Notes under the pieces: model-generated | What the model was told of the DNA's origin: nothing | Database searches by the model: none | Seen by the model: only the letters and a program-made list of their open reading frames with translations | Source: Acetobacter senegalensis | Lineage (GTDB): Bacteria; Pseudomonadota; Alphaproteobacteria; Acetobacterales; Acetobacteraceae | Direction: 5' to 3' | Length of the DNA: 64,000 nt | NCBI RefSeq assembly: GCF_001580995.1 | Contig: NZ_LHZU01000142.1 | Coordinates: 51,994 to 115,993, forward strand | Part shown: piece after piece, positions 51,518 through 60,495 of the stretch | Numbering within the stretch: the first letter of the stretch is position 1 | How the letters are laid out: each line of letters starts with the position of its first letter | Made by a program: the position numbers and the translations under genes

Positions 51518-51988
51518 TCAGAACGTTTTGTAGGGCAAAAATTTGCCACTCATGTTCAACTCCACACGATCACCTGCCTCATGGTGTTTACGCTTGATCT
51601 CGAATTTAAAGTCGATCGCACTCATGATTCCATCTCCGAATTCCTCGTGGATGAGTTCCTTGATTGCGGGGCCATACACGCTCACGATTTCATACAATCG
51701 ATAAAGAAGCGGATCGGCAGGTGCCGTTCCTGCGAGAGCGCCCTTGGCTGGCGGAATCTGGAGCCAGGGTAACGCCGTCTGATCAAGGCCAAGAAACGCA
51801 ACAAGCTTTGCTGCGTGATCTGCTGTAAAAGCCATTTGCCCCAGACAGGCTGTGGTCGTCCATTCCAGACTCTGGCCAAGTTCTCCAGCGATATCCGACC
51901 AGGACAGGCCTTTTGCGACACGAGCGATGATAATGGAATCTGTGACGTCCTGACGGCTTCTCATTATTGTCATGTTCTGGTTCTCCAA
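51518..51988 (-). CDS. cynS: Cyanate hydratase (cyanase)
   Basis: 156 residues, the family's normal length. An N-terminal helical DNA-binding-like domain (IIIARVAKGLSWSDIAGELGQSLEWTTTACLGQ) precedes the catalytic region PLLYRLYEIVSVYGPAIKELIHEEFGDGIMSAIDF. The catalytic Arg, Glu and Ser are R97, E100 and S123, each one residue from the E. coli numbering. The decamer converts cyanate and bicarbonate to ammonia and CO2. It is convergent with the exporter and has no cynT or cynX beside it. Confidence 0.95.
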   Translation of the reverse strand: MENQNMTIMRSRQDVTDSIIIARVAKGLSWSDIAGELGQSLEWTTTACLGQMAFTADHAAKLVAFLGLDQTALPWLQIPPAKGALAGTAPADPLLYRLYEIVSVYGPAIKELIHEEFGDGIMSAIDFKFEIKRKHHEAGDRVELNMSGKFLPYKTF

Positions 51989-52454
51989 TAGAATGGGTGT
52001 TTGTGTTAGCCCTACGGAAGCCAGATAGTTGGCACGGCGTCTGCTTCTCGCTCCCGTTGTTGATCGGTTCTTAAGCTTACTTGCTTCGCGCTCTTATAAT
52101 TACCGTTTTATCCCGATCAGTTTACAACTGCGACGAATAGTCCTGTCGTGCAGGCTGTAGAACTGGGGATGGCAAGTGTGACCATCTCAGCGCCTCCTCC
52201 TGGATCGACAGAAGGACGAAGGTGTCGTCAAGAGAGATATCGAGATGTACAAGAAGGAACACGTGGATGTAAATCCGTGCATCGTGATAGTGCGCATCTA
52301 TTTTCTGACGCGTATCCCTCGCGGGGCCAGTGTATGTCCCAGTTGATCTGCCTGCCTTTTCACCTACGGGAAAGGACGGGTGTATGGAAGAATGCACAGG
52401 TCTACTGTTTAACTGGGCCACCTCAGGTGACAGAAGGTGCACCGATTTCAATAG
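51989..52454. other. Intergenic/decayed region
   Basis: About 470 bases upstream of cynS. A minus-strand frame (52122-52451) continues the reading of the following hypothetical gene in another frame, so it may be its displaced 3' part. No recognised feature. Confidence 0.35.
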
Positions 52455-53123
52455 TCAGACACGTGGACATGCCGTTCGGGAATGCGGCCACATGATCTCC
52501 AGGCTAGCCAGATCGGCTATTCCCCAGCGCGTGATTGTTCTCGGCACGGAGCCAGCGACGGCAGCAGCAGGCTTGCGCCCCGCCCGCTCCTGTTTTCGCG
52601 TTACGATCCTGCGTGATACCAAGATACTGGACAACAGGCTCGTCAAGGAACGAGTGGCAGGAAAGCTATGTTCATCATGTGATGGTGATGTTGCCGGGAG
52701 ACGTGGAAGCCAGTGTCCGCTCACGGCGAGACATGCTGCAATATGTTCAATCATCCGCGAAACGGACGCATATGACGCTGCTCTGTTCTCGACAAGCCTG
52801 CTCACGTACCCGCGTACATACTCTGTGTCACCGTCCTGTGATGCAGCTATCGCTGCAAGGAGCGTCCTGACCTTCTCATTGATACGTAATGGATGCGCGG
52901 ATCTCAGCAGTCTTGTTACGCGATCCGCGACGATTTCGTCTCCCATGGCCTCTTTGAATGCACCAATTAGTGCTCGTGCATCCTGAACCGGAAAAAGCTG
53001 CGCAACAGGAGGAAGGCTTGACCGACAGGACCGGCTGGAAGGATCGGAAAGACTGTGAAGCAGCCATAACGCGACCTTCTCACTTTCGGTCAGTGCGCTC
53101 TCGTGTGTATGTGTGATCGCCAT
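52455..53123 (-). CDS. Hypothetical protein, possibly frameshifted at its 3' end
   Basis: 222 residues with no family I recognise. The first 145 or so (TESEKVALWLLHSLSDPSSR ... DARALIGAFKEAMGDEIVADRVTRLLR) look like a genuine helical protein. The remainder is rich in Arg, Ser and Pro and looks less natural, suggesting a frameshift or a spurious tail. It lies upstream of cynS on the same strand. Confidence 0.45.
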   Translation of the reverse strand: MAITHTHESALTESEKVALWLLHSLSDPSSRSCRSSLPPVAQLFPVQDARALIGAFKEAMGDEIVADRVTRLLRSAHPLRINEKVRTLLAAIAASQDGDTEYVRGYVSRLVENRAASYASVSRMIEHIAACLAVSGHWLPRLPATSPSHDEHSFPATRSLTSLLSSILVSRRIVTRKQERAGRKPAAAVAGSVPRTITRWGIADLASLEIMWPHSRTACPRV

Positions 53124-53191
53124 CGCAACCTCCTGGTGCTGCCCTCATCAAGGGAGTCTATGATTTCACCATAAATGCGACCACCTCTTAC

Positions 53192-53551
53192 TTGCAACAA
53201 TATATAAAAACATATCTGGCTTACAGTTTCTTTGGTTATTCAGAGTGGTTTTTTGAGATTGCAAGCCTCGAACCTGGATATCTCCAGGCACATTCCCAAG
53301 GCAGTTGCTCGCAAATAGTGCGCGACGGTGAGACGTTGCTCGACTGGCTTTGTCGGGGCACCGGGAAAGGTCGTGTTGACGGTGGTACGTCTTTCGATGA
53401 AGTGCTGACCAGCGTGTTGCTCGTGTCCGAGTTATCGGAAAATGGAGGATTTGATTTTCTGGTAGTCCTGCAACGATACGCGGACGGAAATATCTGGGAC
53501 GTCAAACATCCGGAAGATCGTCGGCATTTGTCTCCATTACGCGCTGGATGA
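53192..53551 (+). CDS. Small hypothetical protein
   Basis: 119 residues, unrecognised. The C-terminal half (SFDEVLTSVLLVSELSENGGFDFLVVLQRYADGNIWDVKHPEDR) has a coding-like composition. It overlaps the end of recX by 50 bases in convergent orientation. An antisense frame exists (53236-53505), so only low confidence is possible. Confidence 0.25.
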   Translation: MQQYIKTYLAYSFFGYSEWFFEIASLEPGYLQAHSQGSCSQIVRDGETLLDWLCRGTGKGRVDGGTSFDEVLTSVLLVSELSENGGFDFLVVLQRYADGNIWDVKHPEDRRHLSPLRAG

Positions 53552-54044
53552 TGTCATGCCGGTAACTTGCACGAGCAAGAATACCTTCTTCGCGTCGGAT
53601 CCCTGCCCTGTCGACGGGATTAAGCCGGTAGGGTCCGATGCGCCGTTTCCGGGAAATCGTTAATGCAGCCTGGAATTCGATCTCCGGGTCAACGGCTCCA
53701 AGATCATCGAGTGCATCCCGGGATGCCCCTTTTTCAGCCAGTTTACGCATTGCGACCCGGGGTGACCGGCCACGTTTTATAAGGCTGTCGCGCTCTTTGG
53801 TGAGGCGTACTGTTGCTGAGAACGCCCCTTCCTGTTCCAGATCGTCAAGCACCTTCGTGAGAGCGGCTTTCGCAGCGTCAAGCGCTGGATCGTTCTCTTC
53901 AAAATTATGCTTATCGATCCGTCGGAGCAGTACCTGTTCGAGGGCACTTCGCCCAACCGGAAAGCGCGCGATATAGTCACGGGCGCTTGTGTCCAGAATG
54001 GCCTGCCATTGGGATGTCTGGTTACGACCCATGATTTTGTCCAT
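53502..54044 (-). CDS. recX: RecX-like regulatory protein
   Basis: 180 residues. The pattern is that of alphaproteobacterial RecX: ARDYIARFPVGRSALEQVLLRRIDKH, a basic acidic-spaced helix, RLTKERDSLIKRGRSPRVAMRKLAEKGASRDALDDL, and a C-terminal RKRRIGPYRL ... EEGILARASYRHDIIQRVM. RecX modulates RecA filaments. No recA is adjacent, so this may be a solitary or second copy. The start could be the ATG at residue 5. Confidence 0.75.
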   Translation of the reverse strand: MDKIMGRNQTSQWQAILDTSARDYIARFPVGRSALEQVLLRRIDKHNFEENDPALDAAKAALTKVLDDLEQEGAFSATVRLTKERDSLIKRGRSPRVAMRKLAEKGASRDALDDLGAVDPEIEFQAALTISRKRRIGPYRLNPVDRAGIRREEGILARASYRHDIIQRVMETNADDLPDV

Positions 54045-54130
54045 TGTCTGCCCTTCTCTCGTCTGGATGTGGTCTGACTATAATGTTGGATATGTGGAGG
54101 CGCCATCCTCTAGCTCGTATAGGCTTTTAG

Positions 54131-55541
54131 CACTACAGTTGCATATTATGTTGTGAGTGAGCGCGGATAGCACTGGCCTGATGTGTTCGTCGAAAGACGG
54201 ACCATCTGAGGATGTGGGCGAGGGGCAATGTGCGTTGTGAGAGTTTTACGACGAGACGCCTGATTTCCTGTATGGACCAGCGGACAAGGACTGTCGTGTC
54301 CGGTGCAGTGTTTTTTTCGATTTCAGTGCGTTTGCCTGGTAACGGACACTGGCCATGACGGCATAGGCGAGCATGACCAGAGAGACGTGCCGACGCCAAC
54401 CATGCCAGGAACGGGTTTCGTTATGATCAAGACCGAATTCGTTTTTGGCCGTCTCGAAACATTCTTCGATTCTCCAGCGCGTGCCTTCAACGTTTACGAG
54501 TTCCTGCATGGTTGTTCCTTTTGGACACCATGTCGTAAAACAGGCAAGGTCTCCATCGGCGATGTTCCGGCGGATCAACCGGCCACGTGTCCATGGTCCG
54601 GCTATAGGGCAGTCAAATTCTTCAGCATCCAGATCGGCAAGCGGAAGATACGCCCAGTCGTATAACCGCTCGCCCTTTGTGCCGCTTCCCGCTGACAGAC
54701 GGCACCAGGCCTGCTCTGGAAGATTTGCGGCAATATCTTTGGCTTCTCCTGCAATCAGCGAGCCTGTCGCCCATGACCCGAACCAGTGATTGCCTCTGAC
54801 CCCAAGGACATATCCAATTCCTGTCCGGCGAAGCGTGCGTTCCACATCGCCGACGCCATACACGCTGTCTGCTGCAACCCAGCGGAAGGGCACACCGGCC
54901 TCAATACTCCGCTCAATCATCATCGAGGCTAACGCCGGTTTGGTTGCAAACACCACGTCATCGGGAACGTGGGCCTGTTTCAGGCGCTCACGGTTCGACG
55001 TCCAGTCTTTTGGAAGATACAGGGCGCGGTCAACAAAGGCGTGGCCCCGCGCCGATACATAAGTGGCAAATACACCAATCTGGCAGTTCGTGATCTTGCC
55101 GACAGAGCCCGTATATTGCCGCCCCACACCACAGGACGCCTGACCTTTCTTCAGAAAACCGGTCTCATCGATGACCAGCACGCCATCTTCAGTGCCCAGA
55201 TGCTCGACCACATGCTCCCTGACGACATCGCGAAGGGCATCGGCATCCCAGTGCCCGCGCCCCAGAAGCGCCTGTTGCCGCCATGGACCGGGATCTCCTG
55301 CGGCTTCCGCACGCATCCATCCCGTCTTGCGTGGTTCATTGCCAATCAGAACGTCAAGGAAGGCGCACGCAGAAGCCGCAACACGCTTCTGCGTAAACAA
55401 CGGCGCGATCCGCTCCTTGGCGGACCGAAGCCCGGACGCCCACAAATCCAGCGTCTCTTCAACAGACGCACCGCCACTCATCATATCCTGAATCATGGTG
55501 ACCCATAGATTCAAAACTCAATATAATATGCAACTGTAGTG
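54131..55541 (-). mobile_element. IS701 family insertion sequence (IS1452-like), 1411 bp
   Basis: The ends are inverted repeats: CACTACAGTTGCATATTATG at the left and its complement, with one mismatch, at the right (about 22 bases). Flanks are TTAG on the left and CTAG on the right. Both fit the YTAR target that IS701-type elements prefer, but they are not identical. Length and ends resemble IS1452 of Acetobacter as I remember it. It carries one intact transposase. Confidence 0.85.
54246..55496 (-). CDS. IS701 family DDE transposase
   Basis: 416 residues from the ATG at 55496 (a TTG at 55514 is also open). Family signatures: VLVIDETGFLKKGQASCGVGRQYTGSVGKITNCQIGVF around the first Asp, FRWVAADSVYGVGDVERTLR around the second, and RWRIEECFETAKNEFGLDHNETRSWHGWRRHVSLVMLAYAV with the Glu. 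The frame is unbroken, so the element may be active. Confidence 0.93.
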   Translation of the reverse strand: MIQDMMSGGASVEETLDLWASGLRSAKERIAPLFTQKRVAASACAFLDVLIGNEPRKTGWMRAEAAGDPGPWRQQALLGRGHWDADALRDVVREHVVEHLGTEDGVLVIDETGFLKKGQASCGVGRQYTGSVGKITNCQIGVFATYVSARGHAFVDRALYLPKDWTSNRERLKQAHVPDDVVFATKPALASMMIERSIEAGVPFRWVAADSVYGVGDVERTLRRTGIGYVLGVRGNHWFGSWATGSLIAGEAKDIAANLPEQAWCRLSAGSGTKGERLYDWAYLPLADLDAEEFDCPIAGPWTRGRLIRRNIADGDLACFTTWCPKGTTMQELVNVEGTRWRIEECFETAKNEFGLDHNETRSWHGWRRHVSLVMLAYAVMASVRYQANALKSKKTLHRTRQSLSAGPYRKSGVSS

Positions 55542-56188
55542 CTAGACAGTCGATTTGATGTGTCCCGCGTGAGGAAGCAGGATACGCGCTGAAATGCGGC
55601 GTCCAGTGATAAGTGCGGGCCATCTTTCCTCGATTTTCCGCGACAACTCTCCTGCGTAAGCTATCTCCCATAAGTGGGAAACTCCGGTAAGGGTGTTTTT
55701 GATTATTATGTCGCCAGTGACATTCTGTTTGCACCATAGACGGTTACCAAGCGCATTTTTGATGCTGCGTGAGAAAAAAACAGACCGAGTTCACTTCCTC
55801 AGCAAGGTTAATATTGCAATCTGAAATACGTCTAAGGAAAGTCTCGCGGTCGAAGGGACATGATTTGCTGATGCGACAGTGAGCCTGTTTCTTTCGGCAG
55901 GGTGATCTTTATCGTGGCTGTCGGAAGGAACGTCATAAATGACGCGTTGCAGACGAATACAGTTATCTCCGCCAAAAATGCGAACGCGATGCAGTCGCGT
56001 AAGGATTGTGCTCTGGCTGTCGGTCACGATCTCCTCAAAATAGCAGAATGATTTCCCTGTATAGGAGCGGAAATGCCCGCGAACCGTAGCATCTTATCAA
56101 GAAGCACGGCGATTGCATTGAACCGATCATCTCACACCGGGCTCTGTGCCAGCGTGCCAGTTCGGCCCACCCCATTTAGGAGGGCCTC
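55542..56188. other. Intergenic region upstream of the PLP enzyme
   Basis: About 650 bases. A 78-residue minus-strand frame (55791-56027) has no family. I looked for an SAM-II riboswitch, common before alphaproteobacterial methionine genes, and see no convincing match. TTTAGGAGGGCCTC is a strong ribosome site for 56189. Confidence 0.4.
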
Positions 56189-57391
56189 ATGCCCAAGACT
56201 ATTCGTGCTCCGTACTTGAATGCCGTGGTACCTCCAATTTCGGTAAGCAGCGCCTACTACTTTCGTGATACGGAGGAGTTCCGGCGTTATAAAGCTGGAG
56301 AGATATCTGGGGGACGATACGGTCGGTATGATAATCCCTCATGGCTGCAGACAGAAGCTGAATTGGCCCAATTGGAAGGCACTGAGGCGGCCCTTCTGTT
56401 CCCATCGGGCATGAGTGCTGTGGCCAATACGGTTTCTGCGCTGTGCAAACAGGGTGATCGTATTCTTTATACGGGCTGCGCGTATCGCAATCTGCGGACA
56501 TTCTTCAATGAGCAGATGAGCCAGTATGGCGTGGAATCCTGCGCGATATGTCAGGCTGATATTGAAGAATTCAACGAAGAATTTAAGAAGCAGTATGACA
56601 ATCGATGTCGGATTGTATTTGTCGAAATGCCATCCAATCCGCACATGTATCTGGTTGATTTAGAATACATAAAGTCTGTCATTGACCCGTCGAAAACGCT
56701 GCTGATCGTGGACAGTACATTTGCAAGCCCGATTAACTGTCAACCGACGAAGTTCGGTGCTGATCTTGTTGTTCATAGTTGCACAAAATATCTCGGCGGC
56801 CACGGCGACCTGCTGGCGGGGTGTGTCTGCGGTTCGATGCAGTTAATTGATCCGATTCGTAACTATCGAAATATCTCCGGTGCGGTATGTGACGGGTTTA
56901 CGGCTTTTCTGCTTTCCCGGAGTCTTGAAACGTTAGGCGTTCGTATGGAAAAACTCAATCGGACGGGCCTTACTGTTGCGAAAGCTCTAGAAAAAAACCC
57001 AATAGTTAGCCGGGTATATTATACGGGGCTATCAAAACACCCACATGCTTCGCTTGCTTCTAGATACCTTTCTGGTCATGGAGGAGTAATTGCTTTTGAA
57101 CTTGGCTGTAGTGCTGAAGAGGCGGAAAAATTTATTGATAGGCTAGAGGTTCCTTTTATGGGCACAAATTTTGGTTCACATCATGCTATGGTTGAGCAAT
57201 GTGCAGAATTTACGTATTATAAATTAAGTGGGGCGGAGCGTTCGGAAATGGGAATATCGGACACACTTATCCGTTACACGGTGGGATTACATACGCCAGA
57301 TGTCGTTATTGATGATCTTGTCCGTAGCCTTAGAAGTATTTCTTTACAGATTCAGGACAATCGACGAAAATCACCAGTTGTTCATGTTTAG
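56189..57391 (+). CDS. PLP-dependent trans-sulfuration enzyme (Cys/Met metabolism family)
   Basis: 400 residues. The family reads: PPISVSSAYYFRDTEEFRRYKAGEISGGRYGRYDNPSWLQTEAELAQLEGTEAALLFPSGMSAVANTVSAL, then VDSTFASPINCQPTKFGADLVVHSCTKYLGGHGDLLAG, where the Lys in CTKYLGGH binds PLP. It is like cystathionine gamma-synthase, beta/gamma-lyase or O-acetylhomoserine sulfhydrylase; which one cannot be told. The second half is noticeably A+T-rich compared with the first, and IS elements lie on both sides, so horizontal transfer is likely. Confidence 0.88.
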   Translation: MPKTIRAPYLNAVVPPISVSSAYYFRDTEEFRRYKAGEISGGRYGRYDNPSWLQTEAELAQLEGTEAALLFPSGMSAVANTVSALCKQGDRILYTGCAYRNLRTFFNEQMSQYGVESCAICQADIEEFNEEFKKQYDNRCRIVFVEMPSNPHMYLVDLEYIKSVIDPSKTLLIVDSTFASPINCQPTKFGADLVVHSCTKYLGGHGDLLAGCVCGSMQLIDPIRNYRNISGAVCDGFTAFLLSRSLETLGVRMEKLNRTGLTVAKALEKNPIVSRVYYTGLSKHPHASLASRYLSGHGGVIAFELGCSAEEAEKFIDRLEVPFMGTNFGSHHAMVEQCAEFTYYKLSGAERSEMGISDTLIRYTVGLHTPDVVIDDLVRSLRSISLQIQDNRRKSPVVHV

Positions 57392-57443
57392 TGAGCATTG
57401 CAATCACTTCGTCTATTTCAATGAAAACCCATGACATAGGCGT

Positions 57444-57470
57444 CTCTTTTGATATTTCCCTATCAAAGAG
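57444..57470 (+). terminator. Stem-loop after the PLP enzyme
   Basis: CTCTTTTGATA and TATCAAAGAG pair with a single bulged base around TTTCCC, 52 bases past the stop. There is no T-run, so the terminator call is weak. Confidence 0.35.
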
Positions 57471-57648
57471 GCAGGAGCAGGTGCAGAGTTCAAAGAACCA
57501 TAGACTGAAGCCCTTGATACCTGATTTTTGACCTAACGGACGATGATTTCAATTTCTGTGTGATAGGTTGCGCTCTGTGTTCGAGGTATGGCAGGCGCTT
57601 CCGCAATCGGAATTACTACGGGTTGGCACTCATCCGCCTAAGCAAAGC

Positions 57649-58665
57649 TCTGTTGCACAATTTGGTCGATCGGCGTGGCGAGGCCGTTATAGAATTTTCC
57701 GTTACGCGACCGCGCGTGTGAGAGGGGTTCCGAGCGCTGTGAAGCGCTTGAGGATGGCGACGCGGATGTGAACTTCGGTGATCTGGCGGTCGAAATCGCG
57801 ATTACTTAAGCGCTGGCCCAGTAGTTTGAAGCAGTGCATTTTCGTCTCGACGCGACTTCGTCGATGATAATCGCTCTATCGTCTCCAGATGGTTCGTCCA
57901 AGATGCTTGCAGGCCCGCAGGGCTTCATTCCTGGCAACGGCGCCTGGTGATGTGGATCTCCATGGTTTGCATTCCCGCGCGGGGGAATGATGGCCTGCGC
58001 GCCACGTTCGGCGATGGTCTCATGAGATGTCCTTGTATCATACGCGGCATCAGCAGTGACGCTGGCGATGTCTTCTTCATCGGGGATTTGCCCCAGAAGC
58101 ATCGGCAGAACCGGAGCATCACCGACATTGTTTTTCGTGATCTCAACAGCCCTGATTTCCAGAGATCCTTCGTCGATCCCGATATGGAGTTTACGCCGGT
58201 GCCATTCACCTTCTCCCTCCACCTTGATCCCGGTGCTGTCGATCAGAAGATGGAGCGGGCCGTCCGAACGACGATAGGCAATATCGACCGTCAGGAATTT
58301 TTGCCGGCGGCTCAGCGTGCTGAAATCTGGCATAGACCACGCAAGTCCTGCCAGACGCAGGAAACTTTCAACGAAACCCATCGCCTGTCGCAGGGCAAAA
58401 CCAAACAGAACCTTCAACGTCAAGCAGGTCTGTATCGCGGCATCGCTGTAACTCTGCTGACGGCCCCGACGCCCGGTCGGAAGGCCCTCCCAGTTCATCG
58501 ACGGGTCAAACCACACTGTTAAAGACCCACGCTTCTTCAGCGACGCGTTAGAGGAGGAGCAATTCGTCGTTCGGTAACGCGTGGGCTTCGGCTTGCTCAT
58601 GACAACCAGCCTACCAGACCAGATACACCCCATGAATCCCGCGCAGGCATTTCCGCAACAAAGCC
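57649..58665 (-). mobile_element. Degenerate IS5 family element
   Basis: Ends are near GCTCTGTTGC (left) and GCAACAAAGC (right complement), an imperfect inverted repeat matching the GGCTTTGTTGC ends of many IS5-group elements in acetic acid bacteria. It carries a broken transposase and sits inside another IS5-type transposase gene whose N-terminal part remains at 58666-58876. Confidence 0.65.
57704..58600 (-). pseudogene. IS5 family transposase, frameshifted with an internal stop
   Basis: Starts as MSKPKPTRYRTTN and shows the family blocks WFDPSMNWEGLPTGRRGRQQSYSDAAIQTCLTLKVLFGFALRQ, LHLLIDSTGIKVEGEGEW and SVTADAAYDTRTSHETIAERGAQAIIPPR. The usual dozen residues between GEGEW and KLHIGID are shortened. 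A frameshift follows near 57965, and in the restored frame (ALRACKHLGRTIWRR, stop, SDYHRRSRVETKMHCFKLLGQRL) there is an in-frame TAG. It cannot make a full transposase as written. Confidence 0.8.
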
Positions 58666-58876
58666 CACCAGCGGCGCAAACGCCGGTGCACGTTTTTCCA
58701 GTCACCGAACAGGGACGGAAGATCACGCCATGGAATGACCGCGCGATAGCGATACAGTACCGTCTCCACAAATAGACGGTTATCCGCAGCCGTGCCACCG
58801 ATATGACCTTCACGACCGGTGAAGAAGGTCCTTTATTCTCCTCCACTGTTCGTCGCGCAAACCATAACGTCGCATT
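58666..58876 (-). pseudogene. N-terminal remnant of a second IS5-type transposase
   Basis: From ATG 58876: MRRYGLRDEQWRRIKDLL, then after a frameshift GREGHIGGTAADNRLFVETVLYRYRAVIPWRDLPSLFGDWKNVHRR. This is the N-terminal third of an IS5-group transposase. It is cut by the end of the inner element near 58665, and its other half is not on the far side (57640 and below), so a deletion accompanied or followed the insertion. Confidence 0.75.
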
Positions 58877-58976
58877 CGTCGGTCTCCCCCAAAACCGGGA
58901 AAACAGACATCATAAAGCACCACAAAGTACAATCCTCATGTATCGCATTCTGGGCTTAACTGACGACACGCCGTAG

Positions 58977-60408
58977 CACTACTTTGGTAGAATTTCTTGT
59001 GGGGTCTGAAGTAGAAGGTTTCCACAGTGCGGACATTGCCCGGTGGGTGGTCGCAGGATGCGATCAAGGATAGCCTGTCGTATTGCTGGAATACTGGGCT
59101 GTGGAGGTGGGCCGGTGACTCTTTTTTTTTCCGCCCGACCGCCGTGAGGCGCCGGGACTGGAGAAAGGCGTAGGCCATCATGGACATCAGTGCGTGTCGG
59201 TGCAGGCCTGTCCATGATCGCCCCTCAAAGTGATCGAGGCCCAGTTCCTCCTTGAGTTGCTGATGAGCCTGTTCGCAGACCCATCGGACCTTGATCGCAG
59301 CGGCCAGTAGCCTGAGGGAGGTGTCGGCAGACAGGTTGGACAGATCGTATTTCCGTTCTCCGGTGGAACGGTGCTCGCCAATCAGCCAGGCTTCCTCTCC
59401 GGGCATATGCTGGGCCGTGCGGCCACCGATACGTTGGGCTGGACCATCTGCAACGCGTATCCGTATGGCTGCAAAGCGGGTAGCCAGGCCGCCTTTGGTT
59501 CCAAGACGCCAGATGACCCTGCGCCACGTTGCAGTTTCCAGTATCTTATGGGCAGGAACAGATTGCTGATCCGGTAACGGATGCATCCGGGATGGGCCGC
59601 GTTTCCTAACCGGAATCACCAGCTCCACATCGGCGGAATAGACTTTCTGATGACGCGGAATTCCGACTGCCCAGCGCAGGTTCCGTGTACTCAGGGCCTG
59701 ACGGAATGGGGCAGACAGGCCATAACCGGCATCCGCTAGAACACAGCCAAAACGGACACTTGCAGCACAGAGGCGATCAATCTCTTCGATAGCCATCTCC
59801 GGTTTGGTCTGCGGGCCCTGATGTTCCAGTGGAATGCCAGCCCGCTTCAGGCGTACCGGATCTGCTGTCCAGCTGTCGGGCAGGAACAAACGGAGTACCA
59901 GCATCAGTGGCACTTCACGCGAAGTCAGTGTCACGGACACCAGTGTCTGACAATTCGCTTTCTTGCCCAGGGTCGAAGCATAATTGGGGAGCCACGCCAA
60001 CAGAATGGTCTCCCTTTTTGGGAAGGGAGGTATCATCAATGATCAGCCACGAACGCTCGCCGCCCACCAGATGGTCAGCATGCCACCACAGAGCAGTCTC
60101 AAGTGGCGCACTGTCCCACGACCGGCACTGACGAAATGATGCAACAGGTCATAAGGAATATCGCCACTGCGTGCAGCCATGGGTTGCACACTCTTGCGGT
60201 CACCGGGTCCGATCAGGCCTGCAATGTAAGCCGGACGCATCGCCCTCTGCGCTTTGTGACCTGGTGCTGACAGAAATGGCGCAAGCCATACTTCCAGATC
60301 CGATCGTCAGTCGTTGTTCATCGCCAACTTGCATTGCAGCTGGTCTTCCATGAATCACAGATCGCTCCCGTTGGGAATCCTTATTCCAAATCTTCTGCCA
60401 AAGTAGTG
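58977..60408 (-). mobile_element. IS701 family element with matching target duplication
   Basis: The ends CACTACTTTGGTAGAA (58977-58992) and TTCTGCCAAAGTAGTG (60393-60408) are inverted repeats with one mismatch over 16 bases. Both flanks are GTAG (58973-58976 and 60409-60412), an intact 4-base duplication. The element is 1432 bp and carries a frameshifted transposase. Confidence 0.85.
58979..60351 (-). pseudogene. IS701 family transposase, several frameshifts
   Basis: The protein is spread over three frames. The start MEDQLQCKLAMNND is followed by a stop; RPAYIAGLIGPGDRKSVQPMAARSG, then WLIIDDTSLPKKGDHSVGVAPQ in another frame, then LADAGYGLSAPFRQAL ... CEQAHQQLKEELGLDHFEGRSWTGLHRHALMSMMAYAFLQ in a third. 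The C-terminal GPPPQPSIPAIRQAILDRILRPPTGQ returns in yet another frame after a run of nine T (59122-59130). The clean element ends make recent decay or sequencing errors at homopolymers equally possible. Confidence 0.85.
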
Positions 60409-60495
60409 GTAGAAGAACCTTCGAGTGTTAATTTCTGTCTGCTCCATACGTCTATGCGTCACCAAAATTATCTGACAATCTAAGGCAGGTTTTAT

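Noticed and set aside
55542..56188. SAM riboswitch before the trans-sulfuration enzyme
   Set aside because: Alphaproteobacterial methionine genes often have one, but I could not find the conserved pseudoknot core here. A covariance-model search would settle it.
57806..58846. Single 346-residue protein across two IS5 pieces
   Set aside because: The first 80 residues are an out-of-frame reading of a different transposase remnant, and the C-terminus is past a frameshift. It is a fusion artefact, not a gene.
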